A stretch of DNA of 15,000 nt from the NCBI GenBank assembly GCA_014634225.1, contig BLFN01000917.1:5486329-5501328 (forward strand), written 5' to 3'. A program made the position numbers and the translations under genes. The notes under the pieces were generated by a model that had not been told where the DNA came from, did no database searches, and worked only from the letters and a program-made list of their open reading frames with translations. Source of the DNA: Acropora yongei. Taxonomy: Eukaryota > Cnidaria > Anthozoa > Scleractinia > Acroporidae. Of this stretch, positions 10,401 through 15,000 are shown piece by piece; positions within the stretch are counted from its first letter, which is position 1, and every line of letters starts with the position of its first letter.

Positions 10401-12600
10401 ATTTAGGTAAAGACCCATTAATAAAATTGTAAATTTTATTCATTTCTAGAGGAAAACGTCATGGATATGAATGAAGCCACAGCGTTCATTCGACACAGTC
10501 TCCTAGACAAACACATTCAGCAAAAATGCAGCAAGAATGGCTCTTGTTCAAAGATGGAACAAAGAACTCGCCGATCGCTTAACTTGTTATATAGTGGAGG
10601 GTTGGATGTTATTTTTCTCGTAGACGGATCAAACGGTGTGTCAGACAAAGACTACAAGATTGGACTTAAGTTTGCACAGGAGTTGATTAGAGTTTTGCTG
10701 GCCACAGTTATGTAAGTACAGGCTACTAGGCGACTTTTAATTAGGATTTTCCACGTACCAGCGATGAAATGTATAGGCCACTTTGTTTAGGGCGAGTGCG
10801 CTCTCTCTCTCATCAATGTGAAATCAAGCTAAAATCAGTTACATTCTGTCCCATTGAACCTTTCCATTTTCCGCGAATGGACTCTGGAACTCTGATACAA
10901 GTTGTCAATGAGCCCTTAACAGCTCATCTAAATCAATGCCTTCGCCGTTATAGTATGTTTGCTGTTGACCTTTTAGGTATCACGCTATTTCAAAGGCGTT
11001 TTACACGATATGATACACAATCGCGTGTCAGGAGGCAACCAATATTCTTTCTGTGAGGCGTAATGGAGTGGTTAATCTTGTAGCTCTTCTACAAGTTCCT
11101 ATGGGCTCAGTGTAGCTTCTATTGTTATTAACGAGTAATGTGTGTGTTGTTGAGTAGAATTCGGGAATTCGGTAGAGTTGAATTCGGTACTAACAAAGAA
11201 TGAAGATCAACCCAATTGGTGGTCAGAGCGGGATTTGAACCCAGTGTTCTTTCTACTGTGAAAACTACTACTGTAGAGACTGGGGCAAATCTCTCATAGA
11301 GCAATGGCATCCTCTATTGCACAAATTAACGTCATTTTTTATTCGTCTGTCCTCCTATTGAAGATAAATTGCGTCATAACATTGTCAAATTGACTGTGGA
11401 AATCACGAGCCGCGGGCGAAGAAGTTGAAGATAATTTTCGCACAAATTAACATTTTATCTGTCTTAACTCTTATTTATGATAAATATTAGCCAATGAGTG
11501 CGCGAGAATGTAGACAGTTATTGTAAAAATTCTTGTGAAATATCTAGTGCTCACAGCTTTAACCGTTCGAGCGCTCTTATAAGTGCTTTATTGTTTTTGA
11601 ATCAGCTATCAGTTTATCCATTGTTTAAACCTTGGTGCTCGTTGATTTGCAACCATGTTTTTTATTGAAGTGCTAGATCATCAACATCCATTCTTGTTGC
11701 TCAGTATTGCATATTTTTTGTGTTCACAGGAGGGGAAACATCCGCGTGGCAGTGGTTGCATTCAACACCAAACCATACACCGCCTTAAATTTTGCGGCGC
11801 CTTCAGACAAAGTAATAAAGAAGATAGGGTCAATAAAAAAACCCGGGGGATGCGGGACATCCCTAGGGAGGGCTATTTATGCAGCAAGACGAGTGTTGAT
11901 CCCTAGTACGCGGACTAGCAGCAACAAAGCCATGTTTGTCATTAGTACAGGAACTCTCAACATGGGGACGAGTCATCCAAAAGCAGCACGCTTGTTGCAA
12001 ACTGAAAATTCATTTCAAGTTTTCGCCATTGCTATTGGAAAGAGACCGGACAGGAAAGTTTTACAATCGGTCGTATCTCAACCAGAGAAAAACCACGTGA
12101 TATCTCTCAGGAATGTTGGGAACGTTTTTGATGCAGTGAGACGAACAGTTACCACACAGAAGAAAGGTAAGCCTTCGGTATGGTTCCCTTCTTCAATTTT
12201 GGATCAGTCTGGACCATTTTCAAGACGCAATCAGGCTTCATTTTTTGGCGGGTTGGCGGAGGGGAGGGGCAAATAAACGCCTTCTGATAATTTTCAAATC
12301 AAGCTAGCTAATCGCAACACGATAGGCTCTTAAATGACTAATCAGAAATAGAACAGCCCCCTAATTAGAAGCACATGGCTTCCATGTTGTTGTCTTTTAA
12401 GGTTATGGTTAAGAAATTATTCGCCTCGGTTAATAGGTTTAGACAGCCAATAATCAATTTCCTCCAATGAAATCTTCGTTTTGTGATCCCAGACCCTATT
12501 GAGTGCGGTATCAGCGCAACCAAACCAAAGGAACGAAATGTGAGTGACAACATGGAAAGAAGAGGTGTGTGGCCCTGGCTCGTCAATGTTCACAGAGATG
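7429..12600 (+). CDS. Bf: Complement factor B/C2-like protein, six exons, 3' end outside the window
   Basis: Seen: joining 7429-7495, 9265-9474, 9784-9954, 10450-10711, 11730-12166 and 12493-12600 gives 1255 coding bases with no stop; all introns are GT..AG and phases match. The product is a signal peptide (1-15), CCP1 (31-88), CCP2 (96-148), a linker with two Cys and an RTRR site (150-200), a VWA domain (about 201-378) and the start of a trypsin-like domain (387-418 and beyond). Family knowledge: CCPs + VWA + serine protease in this order is the architecture of factor B and C2, the catalytic subunits of C3 convertase, which act outside the cell. Vertebrate members have three CCPs; two are seen here. 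The VWA motif TLNMG resembles the NMG of factor B/C2. Odd: a degraded VWA metal site. The rest of the protease, with its catalytic triad, must lie past 12600. A CCP-VWA protein outside the complement family is possible, but the WPWLV exon makes that less likely. Confidence 0.8.
7496..9264 (+). other. Intron 1 of the factor B-like gene
   Basis: The intron is 1769 bases with gtaaaa..gcag ends. I searched it for a missing third CCP and found no Cys-rich, phase-1 exon. A good acceptor-like site near 9020 (ctccttttgtgcag) opens only about 20 codons before a stop and has no in-frame donor. An imperfect C-rich/G-rich inverted pair lies at 8798-8814 and 8851-8880, and a short direct repeat (attggattatctt) sits near 8500-8530. 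Confidence 0.65.
8798..8880. repeat. Pyrimidine-rich and purine-rich inverted pair
   Basis: A C/T-only block (8798-8819, with CCCCTCCCTGCCTCCCC) is followed about 35 bases later by a G/A-rich block (8851-8880, with AAGGGGGCAGTGGGGG). The two are roughly complementary and could form an imperfect hairpin; the G-rich side could also form stacked G structures. It is intronic, and no function can be read from it. Confidence 0.4.
9265..9474 (+). CDS. Bf: Exon 2: first CCP/Sushi domain
   Basis: Acceptor taatttatctgcag|CT and donor AAAAG|gtataa bound 210 bases, phase 1 at both ends, as is usual for shuffled CCP modules. Residues 24-92. CCP pattern: Cys31, Cys61 in YEC, then INGY, Cys76 in QHC, and Cys88 in RRPKC. 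Odd for a CCP: the Trp before the last Cys is missing (DGRLTGRRPKC), and there is an adjacent pair Cys51-Cys52, giving six cysteines. The segment after Cys31 is rich in Arg/His. N53-Y-T is a possible N-glycosylation site. The domain is divergent, but the neighbouring exon confirms the family. Confidence 0.78.
9475..9783 (+). other. Intron 2 of the factor B-like gene
   Basis: The intron is 309 bases with gtataa..tctag ends, phase 1. It contains a short 20-base period direct repeat of cgagttcttaaaa at 9641-9653 and 9661-9673. Nothing else is visible. Confidence 0.75.
9784..9954 (+). CDS. Bf: Exon 3: second CCP/Sushi domain
   Basis: Acceptor gtttcatttctag|TG and donor TTAG|gtgagt bound 171 bases, phase 1 at both ends. 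Residues 94-149 form a textbook CCP: Cys96-GNPG, then HGYF, GDIVEYRC (Cys122), SPGYKLHG, Cys136, GTW (Trp142) and RPLC (Cys148). The expected pairings are Cys96-Cys136 and Cys122-Cys148. The donor matches the consensus fully, so the exon boundary is secure. Confidence 0.92.
9955..10449 (+). other. Intron 3 of the factor B-like gene
   Basis: The intron is 495 bases with gtgagt..tctag ends, phase 1. No extra CCP exon or repeat is visible. Confidence 0.8.
10450..10711 (+). CDS. Bf: Exon 4: linker with RTRR site and start of the VWA domain
   Basis: Acceptor ttcatttctag|AG (phase 1) and donor TTAT|gtaagt (phase 2) bound 262 bases. Residues 150-237. An acidic then helical linker holds Cys176 and Cys182, which may form a local disulfide, and an N-G-S glycosylation sequon at 179. 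Next comes EQRTRRS at 186-192, then the VWA first strand GGLDVIFLVDGS with Asp208, Ser210 and Gly212 in the metal-site loop, and helix 1 (IGLKFAQELI). From memory of human factor B, the factor D cleavage site also lies 19 residues before the end of the DGS motif, the same spacing as after R191 here. Confidence 0.88.
10712..11729 (+). other. Intron 4 of the factor B-like gene
   Basis: The intron is 1018 bases with gtaagt..cacag ends, phase 2, and interrupts the VWA domain after its first helix. The join gives helix 1 followed directly by strand IRVAVVAF, so no further exon is missing. It contains a perfect 7-bp hairpin (CTTGTAG 11077-11083, CTACAAG 11089-11095) and the SINE-like relic listed separately. 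Confidence 0.75.
11140..11320 (-). mobile_element. tRNA-derived SINE-like relic
   Basis: On the - strand, GGGTTCAAATCC (11231-11242) matches the RNA polymerase III B box (tRNA T-arm) and is followed by CGCTCTGACCACC, like the 3' acceptor side of a tRNA. About 55 bases upstream, TTGCTCTATGAGAG (around 11291-11304) is a loose A box. The 5' acceptor strand does not pair with the 3' one, so this is not an intact tRNA. The 3' body has repeated GAATTC words (11157-11186). The ends are uncertain. Confidence 0.42.
11730..12166 (+). CDS. Bf: Exon 5: remainder of the VWA domain
   Basis: Acceptor ttttttgtgttcacag|G (phase 2) and donor AGAAAG|gtaagc (phase 1) bound 437 bases. Residues 237-382. Visible VWA elements are strand IRVAVVAFNTKPY, the GGCGTSLGRAIYAAR helix carrying Thr280 of the metal site, strand AMFVISTGTLNMG, strand FQVFAIAIG, and a C-terminal helix NVFDAVRRTV. 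Factor B/C2 proteins usually have TDG where this reads STG (Thr310), so the third metal ligand is replaced. The NMG after it is kept. If the following intron were retained, the frame would run to a stop at 12274-12276. Confidence 0.92.
12167..12492 (+). other. Intron 5 of the factor B-like gene, with a possible early poly(A) signal
   Basis: The intron is 326 bases with gtaagc..cccag ends, phase 1. Reading on from exon 5 gives 36 more codons to a TAA at 12274-12276, which overlaps AATAAA at 12272-12277. A G-rich run (ggcgggttggcggagggg) lies at about 12247-12264. This could allow a shortened transcript, but nothing confirms its use. Confidence 0.55.
12493..12600 (+). CDS. Bf: Exon 6: start of the trypsin-like serine protease domain
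   Basis: Acceptor cttcgttttgtgatcccag|AC and donor GATG|gtaaga bound 108 bases, phase 1 at both ends, in frame with exon 5. Residues 383-418. The segment begins with DPIECGIS (Cys387) and ends RRGVWPWLVNVHRD; WPWLV corresponds to the first strand of trypsin-family proteases (typically G-x-WPWQV). Counting back from Pro410 to the usual Ile16 position gives Arg397|Asn398-Val399, so there is no IVGG activation start. Lack of this start is also known for factor B and C2. The exon is too short for an obvious long reading frame and is found by splice signals and motif. The exon with the catalytic His is not in the window as far as I can see. Confidence 0.78.
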
Positions 12601-12954
12601 GTAAGATGATGTTGATTTTGGTCTTTCTTGCTATTAAAATAAATCGCCTCTAGGTACAAAAAAATTCTAGTGTGTGTATATCGTATGCGCCATTTTAGTT
12701 CCTGGATAGTCTGACTTCGAGGAAGAAAATGAATAGAAGCAAAAAGATGAAATGCGAGAAACTGCATAATATAATCAATAAAATTTTTGAATTGTTTTAT
12801 GATATTGCTAATATTGTAGCTTTTATAAGATGATTAGGTGTCGTCAAGTTGCCTTCGAACGTTTCAATTAAGTATTGTGGCCAACTATAATCAGCCCGCA
12901 AAGCGCGTGCGTTATGATGTGGACCCTCTTTGAGGCTTGAAATGCAGTCTACTT

Positions 12955-13019
12955 AACAATTAGACCCGTAGCCCGAAAGGGCTACGGGTCAATAGCCCAT
13001 GAGGCGAAGCTGTATTCAC

Positions 13020-13052
<33 letters not shown>
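12955..13052. mobile_element. Short MITE-like element with a GAAA-loop hairpin
   Basis: AACAATTAGACCC (12955-12967) and GGGTCTAATTGTT (13040-13052) are perfect 13-bp terminal inverted repeats of a 98-bp element. Inside, 12963-12990 is a perfect 12-bp stem (GACCCGTAGCCC) closed by a GAAA loop, and a weaker second hairpin (ccgtggccc..gggcgaaggg) follows. TTAA overlaps the left end, and another TTAA lies just beyond the right end, so a TTAA target is possible but the ends do not fit it exactly. It has no coding capacity. It lies in the sequence after exon 6. Confidence 0.65.
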
Positions 13053-13053
<1 letters not shown>

Positions 13054-13866
13054 TAATATCACCCAAGTAGTCGGACAGGAAAGGCAATAATATATTTAGC
13101 AAATGGAGTTGAAGAAATATTATTTTGGGAATAAAACGAAAGAAAGCGGCACGAATTTCGCTACTCGATGACCATTACTAATAGTCCTCTTGAAGCGTAG
13201 CCAATTGAAATGCAGGATTTGCATTACTTTACTAGTTAGGTGATACTAAATTAGTTTACCAAACCTTATACGGAAATTTTCCCTGGATTTTATTACTGTA
13301 CCATGTTAAAGGGATTTATAACTGGTAAAGAACGCTAATGTGCAGACAGCAAGGCCTAGATGGAACTAAAATAATAACATCCTAAGGTATGTCGAGATAT
13401 CACGCCCAATCAGGAAAAAAAATTATCTCAGATTTTACTCAACGTAGAAACCACATTCGAAATCGAAATTGTGCGTCTGGTTAAAATTAAGCGGTAAACG
13501 AGTCAAAACCTATTTCCTTCGCGCAAACTAAACCTACAAGACTGAGAAGAGCACAAGTATCGCAAATGAAAGCGCATCGCTGTAAAATGATGCAAATTCA
13601 TATAAGCTAAACAGAAGTGGTTGCTTACAACTGGGGATCCCAAAAGAAGAAGTAGTTATAAGTCTTAGCGGCCTTTCTGATCTCCTGTACATTTGAGACC
13701 ACTCTTTAGCCGTTCTTAATCCTGTTTAAATTTTTTCTGTGCAGTCTCTCCAAAGTCTTCCCAACGTGAAATCACATTATTGTTCATTTCACTCACCCTC
13801 CGTGACTTAATAAACCCGCGCAGACCCTCCAGTTGAGTTGCGCAGACGAAATACCAGGTACGATAG

Positions 13867-13900
13867 AAAACAAAAAAACAAAAACAAAAACAAAAACAAA
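13867..13900. repeat. (CAAAA)n tract
   Basis: This is an A-rich tandem run of ACAAAA/CAAAA units. It could be the tail of an inserted retroelement, but no clear body or target-site duplication is seen on either side. Confidence 0.8.
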
Positions 13901-14728
13901 CCTGAACCAGTACCTCTAGACGTGACGCTAGAGCGGCGTACCATGACGTGTACCCCCGAGAATTCGGGCCGCGGATCGCTTATACTGTGAGCTAAGTGTC
14001 AGATACCAGTCGGCCCGCGAGAGAGAAATGTCGGCCCCTAGACGATATAAGACATATCGCTTTCATCCACCAGCTCTGATCACACTCTATATTAAGACCA
14101 AGTTCTACATATATTCAAAACTGTTCCTGTTTTCTTGTCTATGTGGTATTTACATTGTGTCTTGAAAGATTGCATATCTACGCATGCGCTCTTCCAGAAC
14201 TACTTATTTCAAGGTCATTATTTTATCCCTTTCTTGAAGTCATTTTTTCCTGTTTGCGGTACGTTTTGGTACGAGATACAGCGAGACACTGCCATTAAAA
14301 CTTGACACACATGCGTCGCAATACGGCGTTGGTACAGTGAACGTGCGAATTTCACGAGTTTAGGAAAGGAAACAACGTTAAACACACACATTGATTGCGC
14401 CATGCCACCGTCATTCGAATGGCCAAGCCGAGCGTTTTGTTCACACATTCAAGCAACTTTCTTAAGGTAGAGGCGAGCAACTCAATTGAGCAAAGTTAAG
14501 CTCGATCTTCGTTCAGCTACAGACCAACACCAAATAGCACAAGAGATCAAACGCCAGCTGAGTTATTTTCAAATCGTCTTTTAAAGACGAAATTAGATTT
14601 TATGCGCCCTGACCTCGGTGGAAAGGTTTTCGATAAGCAGAGCGACCAGAAATTCAGAATAGACAAAGTTAGCAACGTACGAGAGGTGAAAATTGGAGAG
14701 GAACTTCTAGTTTAAGACTTAAACTGAA

Positions 14729-15000
14729 CTAAAATGGTTTGATGTCATCACTACCGGCCCTGTCTTCTATAAATTTCTCGAAAGAGATCAACTCTGGAAG
14801 CGTCACCTTGATTGAAGCCATAAACCACGAGTCGAACGTCCAGATGGCAGATGTTATAGCGAAACCTTACCGAGACGTTCAGATAATAAACAAATTAATT
14901 CGTTGACATCCAACTCATCTCCGTCGAAAGCCTCACTAGCCGTTACGATAGAGCCAACTGGCATAACGAGCTTGGTAGCCTTCGCCAAGAATGTCTACAA
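14729..15000 (-). pseudogene. Unrecognised coding-like stretch at the window edge, possibly frameshifted
   Basis: On the - strand one frame is open from near 14994 down to a stop close to 14863. It includes MPVGSIVTASEAFDGDELD and then a leucine-rich piece. A second frame (overlapping the end of the first) then runs to a TAG at 14729-14731 and reads plausibly (ITSAIWTFDSWFMASIKV and on). The pair looks like one reading frame broken by a small indel, or an exon with a donor at CTCG|gtaagg plus chance sequence. The + strand also has an open frame, 14742-14906 (54 codons). I recognise no family; it may be a transposon remnant. Confidence 0.25.

Larger units (their letters stand above)
12601..14728. 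other. Presumed intron 6 and following sequence, no supported exon
   Basis: It begins with the donor gtaaga. I looked for the next protease exon (Cys-Gly-Gly ... Ala-Ala-His-Cys) in the + frames and did not find it, so intron 6 probably runs past the window edge. It contains the MITE at 12955-13052, the (CAAAA)n tract near 13867, and a GC-richer patch at 13905-14045 with short hairpins (CTCTAG..CTAGAG). A strong acceptor-like site ends at 13744, but it leads to a non-matching frame with an early stop. Confidence 0.5.

Noticed and set aside
10764..10800. Frame encoding RPLCLG in intron 4, like the end of the CCP2 exon
   Set aside because: The match covers only about 14 bases with no CCP sequence before it, and the site does not carry a proper donor. 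Chance is the simplest explanation.
12365..12767. Two reading frames of 73 and 116 codons on the - strand
   Set aside because: They are antisense to exon 6, whose + strand translation carries the protease motif WPWLV with matching splice sites.
13745..13836. Strong acceptor (ttttttctgtgcag) opening a phase-1 frame of 29 codons to a TGA, which would end the protein
   Set aside because: The translated segment does not resemble the next part of a trypsin-like domain, which should carry CGG and AAHC, and it stops at once. It is more likely a cryptic site in intron 6.
13905..14045. GC-richer patch with short hairpins, considered as a tRNA or SINE head
   Set aside because: Box-like words are only about 20 bases apart and no cloverleaf can be drawn.

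Overview
The window looks like nuclear DNA from an animal. It is AT-rich, coding is sparse and broken by GT..AG introns, short transposon relics are common, and no stretch has bacterial gene density. The one gene I can build with confidence is on the + strand and encodes a secreted complement factor B/C2-like protein. Together with the types of short repeat present, this suggests a non-vertebrate animal, most likely a cnidarian (coral or sea anemone), where factor B genes are known. The organism is an inference; the gene structure is read from the sequence.

Layout. Positions 1-520 hold two diverged copies of a repeat of about 224-231 bp. Positions 521-7111 contain no gene I can support: there is an (AAG)n microsatellite, a possible TATA box at 3376 with good donor-like sites after it, and two short reading frames with hydrophobic starts that could be alternative signal-peptide exons. 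At 7122-7314 lies a foldback MITE with 11-bp terminal inverted repeats, arms made of GACCGAA heptamers, and a perfect 10-bp target-site duplication. The factor B-like gene follows as six exons (7429-7495, 9265-9474, 9784-9954, 10450-10711, 11730-12166, 12493-12600). Every junction is GT..AG and reading phase is kept across all five introns (1,1,1,2,1). Intron 4 carries a tRNA-derived SINE-like relic on the - strand. The last 2.4 kb is the start of the next intron, or sequence beyond it, with a second MITE (12955-13052), a (CAAAA)n tract, and a stretch at the right edge that is open in frames on both strands.

The protein as seen is 418 residues plus the first base of the next codon: signal peptide, two CCP/Sushi domains, a linker with an RTRR basic site, a VWA domain, and the first part of a trypsin-like domain (ECG ... 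GVWPWLV). The catalytic His, Asp and Ser of the protease are not in the window, so the gene is cut at its 3' side. In known factor B/C2 proteins the CCPs and VWA bind activated C3 and the protease domain cleaves more C3. Here several key positions differ: the VWA metal site reads DGSNG instead of DxSxS, and its usual TDG is STG, while the usual IVGG start of the protease is absent, as is normal for the factor B/C2 class. Whether this copy can act as a standard Mg-dependent C3 convertase is therefore an open question.
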